Positions 16,764-26,236 of a DNA stretch of 64,000 nucleotides are shown in pieces; within the stretch, counting starts at the first letter, position 1, and each line of letters starts with the position of its first letter. The stretch is from the NCBI RefSeq assembly GCF_003944795.1, contig NZ_RWBG01000004.1:186001-250000 (forward strand). Reading direction: 5' to 3'. Made by a program: the position numbers and the translations under genes. The notes under the pieces were generated by a model. The model was not told the DNA's origin. It worked only from the letters and a program-made list of their open reading frames with translations, and searched no databases. The DNA is from Mangrovimonas spongiae. GTDB taxonomy: Bacteria > Bacteroidota > Bacteroidia > Flavobacteriales > Flavobacteriaceae.

Positions 16764-18224
16764 TTATTTCTTTGGAATGTTTTTCAAGATTTCCAATACA
16801 TATTTCCAGTACTTTTGTGCTGATGAAATTTGAGCACGCTCATCTGGTGAATGTGCTCCTTTTATATTAGGTCCAAAACTTATCATATCCATTTCAGGGT
16901 AATTTTGACCTAAAATACCACACTCTAAACCTGCATGACAAGCAGCTACGTGAGGCTTTTCATTATTCATTTCAATATATAAGCTTTCCAAAACCTTTAA
17001 TATTGGTGAGTCCATATTAGGTTTCCAACCTGGATAATCGCCAGAAAACTCCACTTCGCACCCCGTAAGTTCAAAGGTAGCGCGTAAGGTATTTGCCAAG
17101 TCCCATTTAGAGCTTTCTACAGAAGACCGTGTTAAGCAACCAACTTTTATTTCACCGTTTTTAACAGTTACATTTGCAATGTTATTGGAAGTTTCTACTA
17201 AATTAGGAATGTCTGCACTCATTCTATAAACACCATTTATGGCAGCATAAATAGCTCTAGTAAAGCCTTCTTGAACACCTAGTTCCATAATAGTTTCTGG
17301 AGTATCGCATTTAGATACAATAACATCTAAATCTGGCTCCATAGTTTTGTATTCAGATTTTATGGTTTGAGCTAATTGGGCAAGTTCCATGATAAAAGCA
17401 TTCTCATGGATGGTGTCAATGGCAACTATGGCTTTACTCTCACGAGGAATAGCATTACGTAATCCACCACCATTAATTTCAGAAATACGCAAACCAAAGT
17501 TTTCAAACCCATCAAATAATAAACGATTCATTATTTTATTGGCATTTCCTAAACCTTCGTGAATTTGCATTCCAGAGTGTCCACCTTGTAATCCTTTAAC
17601 AATCACTTCAAATCCTGTTTTAGTTTCAGGAGTATCTTCAATTTTGTATGTTCTAGTGGCAGTAACATCAACACCACCGGCGCAACCAACACCAATTTCG
17701 TCATCCTCTTCGGTATCGAGGTTTAATAAAATGTCGCCTGTTAAAATACCGCCTTCAAGTCCCATTGCTCCAGTCATACCAGTTTCTTCATCAATAGTAA
17801 ACAAAGCTTCAATGGCTGGATGTTCAATATCGTTACTTTCTAAAATAGCCATAATAGTTGCTACGCCAAGTCCGTTGTCGGCGCCTAGTGTGGTTCCTTT
17901 GGCTTTTACCCAATCACCTTCAACAAACATGTCTATGCCTTGCGTATCAAAATCAAATTGGGTATCGTTATTTTTTTGGCAAACCATATCTAAATGCGAT
18001 TGCATAACAACGGTTTGTCGGTCCTCCATACCTGTAGTAGCGGGTTTTCTAATAATAACGTTACCAACTTTATCTACTAGGGTTTCTAAACCTAAGTCTT
18101 CGCCAAACTTTTTCATAAAGGCGATCACACGTTCTTCTTTTTTTGAAGGTCTTGGTACGGCATTAAGATCGGCAAATTTATTCCAAAGGGCTTTGGGTTC
18201 TAAGGCTCTTATTTCTGAATTCAT
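16764..18224 (-). CDS. pepD: Aminoacyl-histidine dipeptidase (M20C, PepD)
   Basis: PepD cleaves dipeptides such as Xaa-His with a two-metal M20 site. Metal and catalytic motifs are MQSHLDMVCQKN near residue 75 (His and Asp), LGADNGLGVA near 113 (bridging Asp), TIDEETGMTGA near 143 (general-base Glu and ligand Glu), and a C-terminal FGPNIKGAHSPDE near 450 (last His). Length of 486 residues matches E. coli PepD. No signal peptide is present, so it is cytoplasmic. It has its own promoter. Confidence 0.95.
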   Translation of the reverse strand: MNSEIRALEPKALWNKFADLNAVPRPSKKEERVIAFMKKFGEDLGLETLVDKVGNVIIRKPATTGMEDRQTVVMQSHLDMVCQKNNDTQFDFDTQGIDMFVEGDWVKAKGTTLGADNGLGVATIMAILESNDIEHPAIEALFTIDEETGMTGAMGLEGGILTGDILLNLDTEEDDEIGVGCAGGVDVTATRTYKIEDTPETKTGFEVIVKGLQGGHSGMQIHEGLGNANKIMNRLLFDGFENFGLRISEINGGGLRNAIPRESKAIVAIDTIHENAFIMELAQLAQTIKSEYKTMEPDLDVIVSKCDTPETIMELGVQEGFTRAIYAAINGVYRMSADIPNLVETSNNIANVTVKNGEIKVGCLTRSSVESSKWDLANTLRATFELTGCEVEFSGDYPGWKPNMDSPILKVLESLYIEMNNEKPHVAACHAGLECGILGQNYPEMDMISFGPNIKGAHSPDERAQISSAQKYWKYVLEILKNIPKK

Positions 18225-18244
18225 ATTTGTTAATTTTAGTTGTG

Positions 18245-18252
18245 CAAAGGTA
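18245..18252 (-). promoter_or_regulatory. Predicted -7 element for pepD
   Basis: The minus strand reads TACCTTTG, matching TAnnTTTG, about 20 bases upstream of the pepD ATG at 18224. A -33 TTG is not obvious. Confidence 0.55.
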
Positions 18253-18285
18253 AAAATAACTTAAGGAGTATTATAAAGATTTCAT

Positions 18286-18293
18286 TAATTTTG
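18286..18293 (+). promoter_or_regulatory. Predicted -7 element for the DUF3810 gene
   Basis: TAATTTTG matches TAnnTTTG and ends 5 bases before the ATG at 18299. If used, the transcript would be leaderless or nearly so. Confidence 0.5.
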
Positions 18294-18298
18294 GAACT

Positions 18299-19375
18299 AT
18301 GCCGAAAAACAAAAAACTACTAGTAGCCTTATCCATTCTACCTCAAATTTTATTGATGAAATGGCTATCTACTTATCCTAATTTTGTGGAGTCTTATTAC
18401 AGTGAAGGAATCTACCCCTATATTTCTAAATTGTTTAGATATGTATTTGGCTGGTTACCGTTTTCTTTTGGCGATGTGTTTTATGCTTTTGCTATTATTT
18501 ATATGCTTAGGTGGTTAATGCTAAATATTAAACGGGTAAAATATAATTTTAAGGGGTTTTTTATTGATGTGTTTTGTGCTATTTCAGTTATTTACTTAGC
18601 ATTTCATGTATTATGGGGATTAAATTATCACCGTTTGCCATTACACAAAAATTTAAATCTTAATGCCGATTATACTACCGATGAGCTAATTTCAACGACT
18701 GAGAAATTTATAGCAGAAGCTAATACTATTCATGTAAGTATTACGCAGGATAGTACTCAAAAAGTAGTCTCTCCTTATGCAAATAAGGAAGTTTTTAAAA
18801 TGGTACCTGAAGGGTTTCACCAATTAAAAGCCGAGTTTCCAAGTTTAGATTATTATCCAAAGAGTATAAAAAATGCGTTGTTTAGTTTGCCATTAACGTA
18901 TATGGGATTTAGTGGTTATTTGAATCCGTTAACTGGTGAAGCGCATGTCGATTATTTAGTACCTAGTTTTAAAATTCCAATGATTTCCTCTCACGAAGTG
19001 GCACATCAATTAGGGTTTGCAGCCGAGAACGAGGCCAACTTTATTGGTATTCTAGCAGCCACAAAGCATCCTGATAAATACTTTAAGTATTCTGGAGCTA
19101 TTTTCGCCTTGAAACATTGTTTGGTTGAAGTTTATCGTAGAGATCCTGATATGTATGAAGTTTTAAAAACTCAAGTAAACGTTGGAATATTAAAGAACTA
19201 TCAAGAGCTTCAAGAGTTTTGGGATAGCTATGAAAATCCTTTTGAATCTATTTTTAAAACCACTTATGATGGCTTTTTAAAAGCCAATAATCAAACTGAT
19301 GGTATGAAAAGTTACAGTTATGTGGTGGCATTATTGGTTAATTATTTCGAAAACCAAAATGTTAAAGCAAATTAG
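18299..19375 (+). CDS. DUF3810 membrane protein with a zincin HExxH motif
   Basis: A 358-residue protein with hydrophobic segments near 8-22, 55-75 and 88-107 and a large C-terminal domain. That domain contains SHEVAHQLGFAAENEANFIG at 231-250: His232, Glu233 and His236 form HExxH, and Glu243 or Glu246 could be the third ligand. This pattern is typical of zinc metallopeptidases, so I infer a membrane-bound peptidase. No peptidase activity has been shown here. The region LPLTYMGFSGYLNPLTGEAHVDYLVP just before may form the substrate wall. It is a single gene. Confidence 0.88.
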   Translation: MPKNKKLLVALSILPQILLMKWLSTYPNFVESYYSEGIYPYISKLFRYVFGWLPFSFGDVFYAFAIIYMLRWLMLNIKRVKYNFKGFFIDVFCAISVIYLAFHVLWGLNYHRLPLHKNLNLNADYTTDELISTTEKFIAEANTIHVSITQDSTQKVVSPYANKEVFKMVPEGFHQLKAEFPSLDYYPKSIKNALFSLPLTYMGFSGYLNPLTGEAHVDYLVPSFKIPMISSHEVAHQLGFAAENEANFIGILAATKHPDKYFKYSGAIFALKHCLVEVYRRDPDMYEVLKTQVNVGILKNYQELQEFWDSYENPFESIFKTTYDGFLKANNQTDGMKSYSYVVALLVNYFENQNVKAN

Positions 19376-19439
19376 TTTCTCTTAAAAACGCCCTTAAATG
19401 TATATCTTTAAGGTTCTAATCTCATTTAACTAACTAAAA

Positions 19440-22409
19440 ATGAACAAATCCATTACACTGCTTCTTGCATTGTTGTGCAGTTTTACGTTTTATGCACAAG
19501 ATTATTTTCCAAAAAACGATGGTGTAAAAACCAAAAACACCAATTATAAAGCGTTAACCAACGCCAAAATTTATGTCTCTCACAATAATGTTATTAATAA
19601 TGCAACACTACTTATTAGGGATGGCAAAGTTGTAGCTAGTGGTAAATCGGTAACTATTCCAAAGAATAGTACCATTATAGATTTAAAAGGAAAAACCATT
19701 TACCCTTCTTTTATCGATGTGTATGCCGATTTTGGTGTTAAAAAACCAACTAGAGCAGACGGTAATGGTAGAAGTTCGCAGTACAATTCGAATAGAACAG
19801 GATATTACTGGAACGACCACGTAATGCCAGAAAACAAAGCCATAGATTATTTTAATTATGATGAGAAAAAAGCCACCGAATTTCTCAAAGCAGGTTTTGG
19901 GACTGTAAATGCACATATTCAAGACGGCATTGTTCGGGGTACAGGAACTTTGGTAGCTTTAAACAACAAAGGCGATAATGCCAATAGAGTTTTAAATGAT
20001 CAGTCGGTACAATATTTATCTTTTAGTAAAAGTGTCACGTCAAGACAGTCGTATCCATCTTCCATCATGGGAAGTATGGCGTTGTTAAGACAGCTTTATA
20101 TTGATGCCGATTGGTATGCTAAAGGTCATGTAGAAACTACAGATTTATCTTTGGAAGCTTTAAATAAAAACAAGAAACAGCCACAAATTTTTGCAGCTGG
20201 CAGTAGGTTAAATGCGCTTCGTGCTGATAAAGTAGGAGACGAGTCAGGTGTTCAATATGTTTTAGTTGGTGGCGGAGATGAGTACGAGCGTATAAACGAA
20301 ATAAAAAACACCAACGCGACGTTTATTCTTCCATTAAAATTTCCTGATGCTTATAATGTAGAAAACCCATTTATGGCATCACAATTATCATTAAGTGATA
20401 TGCGCCAGTGGAATCAAAAACCAGCTAACGCCAAAATTTTAGCAGAAAATGACGTGCCATTTACATTTACTACCAATGGGTTAAAATCGCCAAAGGAATT
20501 TATGGGTAATCTTAAAAAAGCCATTGCTCACGGATTACCAAAAGAAAAAGCCTTGGAAGCACTTACAACCATACCAGCAACTATTTTGGGACAAGCTGAA
20601 TATTTAGGAAACCTTAATCAAGGCGCTTGGGCCAATTTTATGATTGTCTCTGGAGATATTTTTGAAGATGATGCCACAATTTACGAACACTGGATTCAAG
20701 GAGATGCTTTGGTGTTTTCAGAAAAAGACCGTTTGGATATTCGTGGAGACTATACCTTTAAATTAGCTGACGAAGATTATTCTATGAGCGTAAAAGGGAG
20801 TTTAGAAAAGCTGAAAGCAGACGTTAAAACAGACGATTTAAAACGTGGTTCAAAACTGTCTTATAATAACGATTGGGTAACACTTTCCATAACATCAAAA
20901 GATACTACAAATCAAGAATTCATAAGGGTTGTTGCTAATGTAGATGCTTCAAAAAACCTAAAAGGAGAAGCCACATTACCCAACGGAACTACCGTACCGT
21001 TTTATGCAGCCTATAAATCCGTTGAGGCGAAAGAAAAAGACAAAAAAGAGAAAGACAAGGAGGAAAAAGTTATTGTTCCTGTAACATTTCCAAATAATGC
21101 CTATGGTTTTAATACACTTCCAGAACAAGAAACCATATTGTTTAAGAATGCTACCGTTTGGACCAACGAAGCCGATGGTATTTTAAAGCAAACCGATGTT
21201 TTAATCAAAGACGGTAAAATTTCTAAAATAGGCAAAAACCTCTCTGCAGGTCGTGCAACGGTTGTTGATGCTACGGGTAAACATTTAACATCTGGAATTG
21301 TAGATGAACACTCACACATCGCTGCATCATCAATAAATGAAGGTGGTCAAAATTCTTCTGCTGAAGTATCTATAGAAGATGTGTTAAACCCGAGTGATAT
21401 CAATATTTACAGAAACCTGGCAGGCGGCGTAACTTCTATACAAATCTTACACGGTTCTGCTAACCCTATTGGCGGGCGTTCGGCGATTATAAAATTAAAA
21501 TGGGGCGAAACAGCTGATAATTTAATTTATAAAGACACACCCAAGTTTATCAAATTTGCTCTTGGTGAAAACGTAAAGCAATCTAATTGGGGAAGTCGCG
21601 ATCGTTTTCCACAAACCAGAATGGGAGTTGAGCAAGTTTATATGGATTATTTTACTAGAGCCAAGGAATACGATGCGCTTAAAAAAAGTGGAAAACCATA
21701 CAGAAAAGATATAGAACTTGAAGTTTTAGCCGAGATCTTAAACAAAGAGCGTTTTATTTCATGTCACTCTTATGTACAAAGTGAAATCAATATGCTTATG
21801 AAAGTAGCCGAACGTTTCAACTTTAATATAAATACATTTACCCATATTTTAGAAGGCTACAAGGTTGCCGACAAGATGAAAGCACACGGCGTTGGTGGAT
21901 CGACTTTTAGTGATTGGTGGGCATACAAGTTTGAAGTTAACGATGCCATACCTTACAATGCTGCTATTATGCATAATCAAGGCATTACGGTGGCTATAAA
22001 TAGCGACGATGCCGAAATGTCCAGGCGCCTAAACCAAGAAGCGGCAAAAGCAATAAAATACGGTGGTGTAAGCGAAGAAGAGGCTTGGAAATTCGTCACC
22101 TTAAACCCTGCAAAACTGTTACATATCGACGATCGTGTTGGTAGTATAAAAGTTGGCAAGGATGCCGATGTGGTGTTGTGGTCCCATCATCCACTTTCGG
22201 TTTATGCCAAGGCTGAGAAAACGTTAATAGAAGGTGCTGTGTATTTTGATATAGAAAACGACAAAAGAAAACGCGACGCCATTAAAAAAGAAAAAAGCGA
22301 ACTCATTAATATGATGATGCAAGCTAAAAATAAGGGCTTAAAAACACAGCCTGTAAAGAAAGAAGAGCAACAACATTTCCATTGCGACACAATGGATAAC
22401 CATTTTTAA
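19440..22409 (+). CDS. Secreted double amidohydrolase family protein (989 aa)
   Basis: The signal peptide is MNKSITLLLALLCSFTFYAQ. Two amidohydrolase-like halves follow, at about 30-430 and 560-965, with a linker rich in Lys and Glu at 520-545. The second half has the metal motif DEHSHIA (His624, His626), later histidines in CHSYV and FTHILEGY, and NSDDAEMSRR. The first half reads IDVYADFG where HxH is expected, so it cannot bind metal in the usual way. The substrate is unknown; relatives are called imidazolonepropionase-like. It is followed 12 bases later by another amidohydrolase. Confidence 0.92.
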   Translation: MNKSITLLLALLCSFTFYAQDYFPKNDGVKTKNTNYKALTNAKIYVSHNNVINNATLLIRDGKVVASGKSVTIPKNSTIIDLKGKTIYPSFIDVYADFGVKKPTRADGNGRSSQYNSNRTGYYWNDHVMPENKAIDYFNYDEKKATEFLKAGFGTVNAHIQDGIVRGTGTLVALNNKGDNANRVLNDQSVQYLSFSKSVTSRQSYPSSIMGSMALLRQLYIDADWYAKGHVETTDLSLEALNKNKKQPQIFAAGSRLNALRADKVGDESGVQYVLVGGGDEYERINEIKNTNATFILPLKFPDAYNVENPFMASQLSLSDMRQWNQKPANAKILAENDVPFTFTTNGLKSPKEFMGNLKKAIAHGLPKEKALEALTTIPATILGQAEYLGNLNQGAWANFMIVSGDIFEDDATIYEHWIQGDALVFSEKDRLDIRGDYTFKLADEDYSMSVKGSLEKLKADVKTDDLKRGSKLSYNNDWVTLSITSKDTTNQEFIRVVANVDASKNLKGEATLPNGTTVPFYAAYKSVEAKEKDKKEKDKEEKVIVPVTFPNNAYGFNTLPEQETILFKNATVWTNEADGILKQTDVLIKDGKISKIGKNLSAGRATVVDATGKHLTSGIVDEHSHIAASSINEGGQNSSAEVSIEDVLNPSDINIYRNLAGGVTSIQILHGSANPIGGRSAIIKLKWGETADNLIYKDTPKFIKFALGENVKQSNWGSRDRFPQTRMGVEQVYMDYFTRAKEYDALKKSGKPYRKDIELEVLAEILNKERFISCHSYVQSEINMLMKVAERFNFNINTFTHILEGYKVADKMKAHGVGGSTFSDWWAYKFEVNDAIPYNAAIMHNQGITVAINSDDAEMSRRLNQEAAKAIKYGGVSEEEAWKFVTLNPAKLLHIDDRVGSIKVGKDADVVLWSHHPLSVYAKAEKTLIEGAVYFDIENDKRKRDAIKKEKSELINMMMQAKNKGLKTQPVKKEEQQHFHCDTMDNHF

Positions 22410-22421
22410 AATCCACTACAA

Positions 22422-23729
22422 ATGAAACATTTAAAACAAAACATAATAATCGTATTTCTGTTGTGTGCTTCACTTGTAATGGCACAACAAACACCAGCAC
22501 CAAAGCAATCGCAATCTATTGCCATAATGGGAGCAACAGCACATATTGGTAATGGCGAAATCATTGAAAATAGCTTGATTATCTTCAAAGAAGGTAAACT
22601 AACCACTGTAGCCGATGCTAGAGTTGTAAGAATTGATGTAAGTAATATGCGAGTTATAAACGCTAATGACAAACACGTTTACCCAGGGTTTATCATCCCG
22701 AATTCAACATTGGGATTGGTAGAAATTGATGCCGTAAGAGCTTCTGACGATGATGACGAAATAGGAAGTTTAAATCCGCATATTAGAAGCTTAATTGCCT
22801 ATAATGCCGAATCGAAAGTTGTAGAATCAATGCGTCCTAATGGTGTGCTAATTGGACAAATAACACCGCGTGGTGGAAGAATTTCAGGAACATCTTCCGT
22901 GGTACAATTTGATGCTTGGAATTGGGAAGATGCTGCCATAAAAGTAGATGATGGAATTCATTTAAATTGGCCAAATAGTTTTTCGCGTGGTCGTTGGTGG
23001 CGTGGTGAAGATCCAGGTTTAAAACCAAATAAAAACTATTCAAAACAAGTTAAAGAAGTTACTGTTTTTTTAAAAGAAAGCAAAGCTTATCAGAGTGGCG
23101 ATAAATCTGCCAAGCATTTACCGTTCGAAGCCGTTCAAGGTTTGTTTGATGGGAGTAAAAAACTATTTGTACATGTTGATGACGCCAAAGGCATTACCGA
23201 TGCTATTAATTTTAAAGTACAAAATGATATTTCGGAAATGGTTGTTGTGGGAGGCTATCAAGCACTACAAGTCGCCGATTTGTTGAAAAAACATAATATT
23301 CCAGTGCTTATCAAGCGTGTGCATTCCACACCTGATAATACAGATGATGATTATGACCAGCCCTTTAAATTGGCGAAACAGCTTACAGATGTTGGTGTGT
23401 TAGTAGCCTTGCAAAACAGTGGTGATATGGAACGAATGAATGCTAGAAATTTACCGTTTTTAGCAGGAACCGCTGCTGCTTATGGTTTAAGTAAAGAAGA
23501 AGCGCTTCAGCTTATTACGCTTAACGCTGCCAAAATATTAGGAATTGATAAAGATTATGGTTCTTTGGAAGTAGGAAAAAGTGCAACACTATTTATTAGT
23601 GAGGGTGATGCTTTAGATATGCGTACCAATGTTCTTGATAAAGCCTTTATCGACGGACGAGATATTAGCTTGGAAAGTCATCAGACCGAGCTTTGGAAAC
23701 GGTATTCCAATAAGTATAAAAATCAATAG
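22422..23729 (+). CDS. Secreted amidohydrolase-like protein lacking the HxH metal motif
   Basis: A 435-residue protein with signal peptide MKHLKQNIIIVFLLCASLVMAQ. It has the composite-domain amidohydrolase layout: AHIGNGEIIENSLIIFKEGK near 39, then NANDKHVYPGFIIPNSTLG where HxH should follow PGF but is absent. The C-terminal GLSKEEALQLITLNAAKILGIDKDYGSLEVGKSA is strongly amidohydrolase-like (split by natural loops). Loss of the N-terminal metal ligands suggests a non-catalytic partner of the large amidohydrolase upstream. It ends just before a strong terminator. Confidence 0.9.
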   Translation: MKHLKQNIIIVFLLCASLVMAQQTPAPKQSQSIAIMGATAHIGNGEIIENSLIIFKEGKLTTVADARVVRIDVSNMRVINANDKHVYPGFIIPNSTLGLVEIDAVRASDDDDEIGSLNPHIRSLIAYNAESKVVESMRPNGVLIGQITPRGGRISGTSSVVQFDAWNWEDAAIKVDDGIHLNWPNSFSRGRWWRGEDPGLKPNKNYSKQVKEVTVFLKESKAYQSGDKSAKHLPFEAVQGLFDGSKKLFVHVDDAKGITDAINFKVQNDISEMVVVGGYQALQVADLLKKHNIPVLIKRVHSTPDNTDDDYDQPFKLAKQLTDVGVLVALQNSGDMERMNARNLPFLAGTAAAYGLSKEEALQLITLNAAKILGIDKDYGSLEVGKSATLFISEGDALDMRTNVLDKAFIDGRDISLESHQTELWKRYSNKYKNQ

Positions 23730-23737
23730 AGAAGATG

Positions 23738-23769
23738 AGCGAGTTTATTTTTGAACTCGCTTTTTTTTC
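23738..23769 (+). terminator. Intrinsic terminator after the amidohydrolase pair
   Basis: AGCGAGTT (23738-23745) pairs with AACTCGCT (23754-23761), loop of 8, then a run of T. An in-frame ATG of the next gene at 23735 falls just before this stem, so it is not a real start. Confidence 0.85.
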
Positions 23770-23781
23770 TGGTAGAAATTA

Positions 23782-23789
23782 TACCTTTG
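23782..23789 (+). promoter_or_regulatory. Predicted -7 element for the TrmH-family gene
   Basis: TACCTTTG matches TAnnTTTG. It lies 5 bases before the ATG at 23795 and 12 bases after the preceding terminator, which fixes the start of the methyltransferase. Confidence 0.55.
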
Positions 23790-23794
23790 CATCT

Positions 23795-24595
23795 ATGCAC
23801 AAAACTATATATAGTACGCAAAACGCATTAATTAAGTCGCTATATCAACTGAAAGAAAAATCTAGACAGCGTCGGAAATCTGGACAATTCTTGATAGAGG
23901 GCAAACGCGAATTATCATTAGCCATTAAAGGCGGATACACAATAGAAACAGTATTGTTTTACCCAGATTTGTTTTCTGAAAGCGAAGCCAAATCATTGGA
24001 ACGTAATGGTATTGAGATTATTGAAATCTCTCAAGACGTGTTTCAAAAATTAGCACATAGAAGTACTACAGAAGGTGTGATTGCTGTAGCAAAGACAAAA
24101 TCCCATCAGTTACATGATATTATATTAAACAATACAACCCCACTAATTTTGGTTGCAGAAGCCCCTGAAAAGCCAGGAAACATTGGTGCCTTATTACGAA
24201 CTGCCGATGCGGCCAATGTTGATGCCGTAATTATTGCAAATCCCAAAACCGATTTGTACAACCCCAATATTATTAGGTCTAGTGTAGGTTGTGTGTTTAC
24301 AAAACCTATTGCAACAGGAACAACTTCCGAGATATTATCGTTTTTAAAACAAAATGGTATTCATATTTTTTGCGCAGCTTTGCAGGCATCTCAAGATTAT
24401 CACAAGCAGGATTATACCAACCCAACAGCTATAGTAGTTGGTACAGAAGCCACAGGTTTAAGCGACGATTGGTTGCAACATTCTACACAAAATATTATTA
24501 TTCCTATGCAAGGCAATATCGACTCCATGAATGTTTCGGTAGCCGCAGGAATTCTTATTTTTGAAGCAGTTCGCCAAAGACGAATCAATAAGTAA
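23795..24595 (+). CDS. SpoU/TrmH family RNA 2'-O-methyltransferase
   Basis: SPOUT enzymes methylate ribose 2'-OH in tRNA or rRNA with S-adenosylmethionine. I start it at 23795 (MHKTIYSTQNALIKSLYQL), because the earlier ATG at 23735 sits in a terminator. An N-terminal RNA-binding substrate domain (RRKSGQFLIEGKREL) comes first. The knot domain then shows motif 1 PEKPGNIGALLRTADAANVD, motif 2 AIVVGTEATGLSDDW and motif 3 IPMQGNIDSMNVSVAAGI. The target RNA cannot be told. Confidence 0.93.
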   Translation: MHKTIYSTQNALIKSLYQLKEKSRQRRKSGQFLIEGKRELSLAIKGGYTIETVLFYPDLFSESEAKSLERNGIEIIEISQDVFQKLAHRSTTEGVIAVAKTKSHQLHDIILNNTTPLILVAEAPEKPGNIGALLRTADAANVDAVIIANPKTDLYNPNIIRSSVGCVFTKPIATGTTSEILSFLKQNGIHIFCAALQASQDYHKQDYTNPTAIVVGTEATGLSDDWLQHSTQNIIIPMQGNIDSMNVSVAAGILIFEAVRQRRINK

Positions 24596-24615
24596 TGAAC
24601 AATTTGTAATTAATA

Positions 24616-24960
24616 ATGAAGGAAAATATCATTGCAACTAAAAGTTATGATTTTGCTGTAAAAATAGTTTTGTTGAGCAAAAAACTTATTGCTGAAAATG
24701 AATACGTATTATCAAGACAGATTCTAAAATCAGACACTTCGATTGGTGCCAATGTAGAAGAAGCCATTGGTGGAATTTCAAAGAAAGATTTTAGAGCCAA
24801 AATGTCTATTTCCTACAAAGAAGCTAGAGAAACACATTATTGGTTGAGAATTCTTAAAGATACAGACTATATTACAGATTCAGAATTTGAAAAGTTGGAG
24901 AAGGAACTCTCAAGTATTCTAAAGATATTATTCAAAATCATCCAATCTTCAAAAGAGTAA
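24616..24960 (+). CDS. Four-helix-bundle protein (23S rRNA intervening-sequence type)
   Basis: This 114-residue protein belongs to the S23/IVS four-helix-bundle family (related to the Avd accessory protein of diversity-generating retroelements). Markers are SYDFAVKIVLLSKKL at 9-23, SRQILKSDTSIGANVEEAIGG at 34-54, and SYKEARETHYWLRILKDTDYI at 70-90. It is not inside an rRNA gene here. AT-rich segments on either side share TAATGA and AATTAAT words. No reverse transcriptase or variable repeat is nearby. Function unknown; basic surface suggests nucleic-acid binding. Confidence 0.88.
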   Translation: MKENIIATKSYDFAVKIVLLSKKLIAENEYVLSRQILKSDTSIGANVEEAIGGISKKDFRAKMSISYKEARETHYWLRILKDTDYITDSEFEKLEKELSSILKILFKIIQSSKE

Positions 24961-25000
24961 TAATTGATTAATTATTCATTACTAATCATTAATTAAAGAA

Positions 25001-26236
25001 ATGACAGCTCAAACCCTATTCTATATCATCATCGGCATTATCATTGTCAACTTCATAAAGGATAAAACTCTAGATGCTTTAAATGCCAAACATTTTAATG
25101 ATGCTATTCCCGAAGACCTTCAAGATGTTTTTGATGAAACCGAATACAAAAAATCGCAAGCATACAAACGTGTTAATTATAAGTTTGGGCTTATCACATC
25201 AACATTTTCGTTAGTGTTAATGGTGTTGTTTTTAGTGTTTGATGGGTTTGAATTTGTTGACAATTTTGCTAGAAGTTATAGTGATAATGCCATTGTAATC
25301 GCCCTAATCTTTTTTGGTGTTATTATGTTGGGCAGCGATATTCTAACAACACCGTTTTCGTATTACAAGACTTTTATTATTGAAGAGCGCTTTGGCTTTA
25401 ATAAAACCACCATTAAAACATTCGTAATCGATAAATTTAAAGGATTGTTTATGATGGCTATTTTAGGAGGTGGTATTTTAGCATTGATTATTTGGTTTTT
25501 TCAACTAACAAAAGCTCATTTTTGGTTATATGCTTGGGGTCTCATTACCGTTTTTACGGTGTTTATGAATATGTTCTATTCACGATTAATCGTACCATTA
25601 TTTAATAAACAAACTCCTCTTGAAGAAGGCGATTTGCGAGATAAAATATCTAAGTATGCAGAATCCGTTGGATTTCAGTTAAACAAAATTTTTGTTATTG
25701 ATGGCTCCAAAAGAAGCTCAAAAGCCAATGCGTATTTCTCTGGTTTTGGACACGAAAAGCGCGTGACACTTTATGACACTTTAATCCATGATTTAAATGA
25801 TGAGGAAATTGTTGCTGTTTTAGCACATGAAGTTGGTCATTATAAGAAAAAACATATCATTTTTAATTTAATAACTTCAATCTTATTGACAGGAATAATG
25901 CTTTATGTGTTATCCATTTTTATATCAAACCCATTATTATCGCAAGCCATAGGTGTAGAGCAACCAAGTTTTCACGTAGGGTTAATTGCTTTTGGAATGT
26001 TGTACGCGCCAATTTCTGAAATTACAGGATTGATTATGAATTGGTTTTCACGAAAGTTTGAATACCAAGCCGATGCTTATGCCAAGCAAACCTACAAAGA
26101 TGAACCGCTAATATCTGCGCTAAAAAAACTTAACAAGAATAGTTTAAGTAATTTAACGCCACATCCAGCTTATGTGTTTGTGCATTACTCACACCCTACA
26201 TTATTGCAGCGTTTTAAAAACTTAAAAAGCAGTTAA
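25001..26236 (+). CDS. M48 family metallopeptidase (Ste24/CAAX protease type)
   Basis: A 411-residue integral membrane zinc protease. The zinc motif is [12 protein letters not shown] near residue 278-289 (HExxH). The third ligand Glu is in [11 protein letters not shown] near 350. N-terminal peptidase_M48_N features include [21 protein letters not shown] near 112-132. About seven membrane helices are visible. In bacteria without CAAX prenylation such proteins likely degrade or process membrane proteins. Its stop overlaps the stop of the convergent mutase gene by 4 bases. Confidence 0.94.
   Translation: MTAQTLFYIIIGIIIVNFIKDKTLDALNAKHFNDAIPEDLQDVFDETEYKKSQAYKRVNYKFGLITSTFSLVLMVLFLVFDGFEFVDNFARSYSDNAIVIALIFFGVIMLGSDILTTPFSYYKTFIIEERFGFNKTTIKTFVIDKFKGLFMMAILGGGILALIIWFFQLTKAHFWLYAWGLITVFTVFMNMFYSRLIVPLFNKQTPLEEGDLRDKISKYAESVGFQLNKIFVIDGSKRSSKANAYFSGFGHEKRVTLYDTLIHDLNDEEIVAVLAHEVGHYKKKHIIFNLITSILLTGIMLYVLSIFISNPLLSQAIGVEQPSFHVGLIAFGMLYAPISEITGLIMNWFSRKFEYQADAYAKQTYKDEPLISALKKLNKNSLSNLTPHPAYVFVHYSHPTLLQRFKNLKSS

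Noticed and set aside
17644-18264. 206-codon ORF opposite pepD
   Set aside because: A shadow of pepD on the other strand, with biased Ser/Pro content and no domain.
19392-19413. Hairpin CCTTAAA/TTTAAGG upstream of the large amidohydrolase
   Set aside because: Weak AT-rich stem without a T-tract; probably chance.
23735-23794. Upstream in-frame start for the TrmH-family gene
   Set aside because: It lies at the foot of a strong terminator hairpin and the added residues are not family-like; a -7 element lies between it and the chosen ATG.
24289-24564. 91-codon ORF in another frame of the TrmH-family gene
   Set aside because: It overlaps the conserved SPOUT motifs and looks like a shadow frame.
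24616-24960. Diversity-generating retroelement suggested by an Avd-like protein
   Set aside because: No reverse transcriptase, template repeat or variable repeat nearby; the family is broad.
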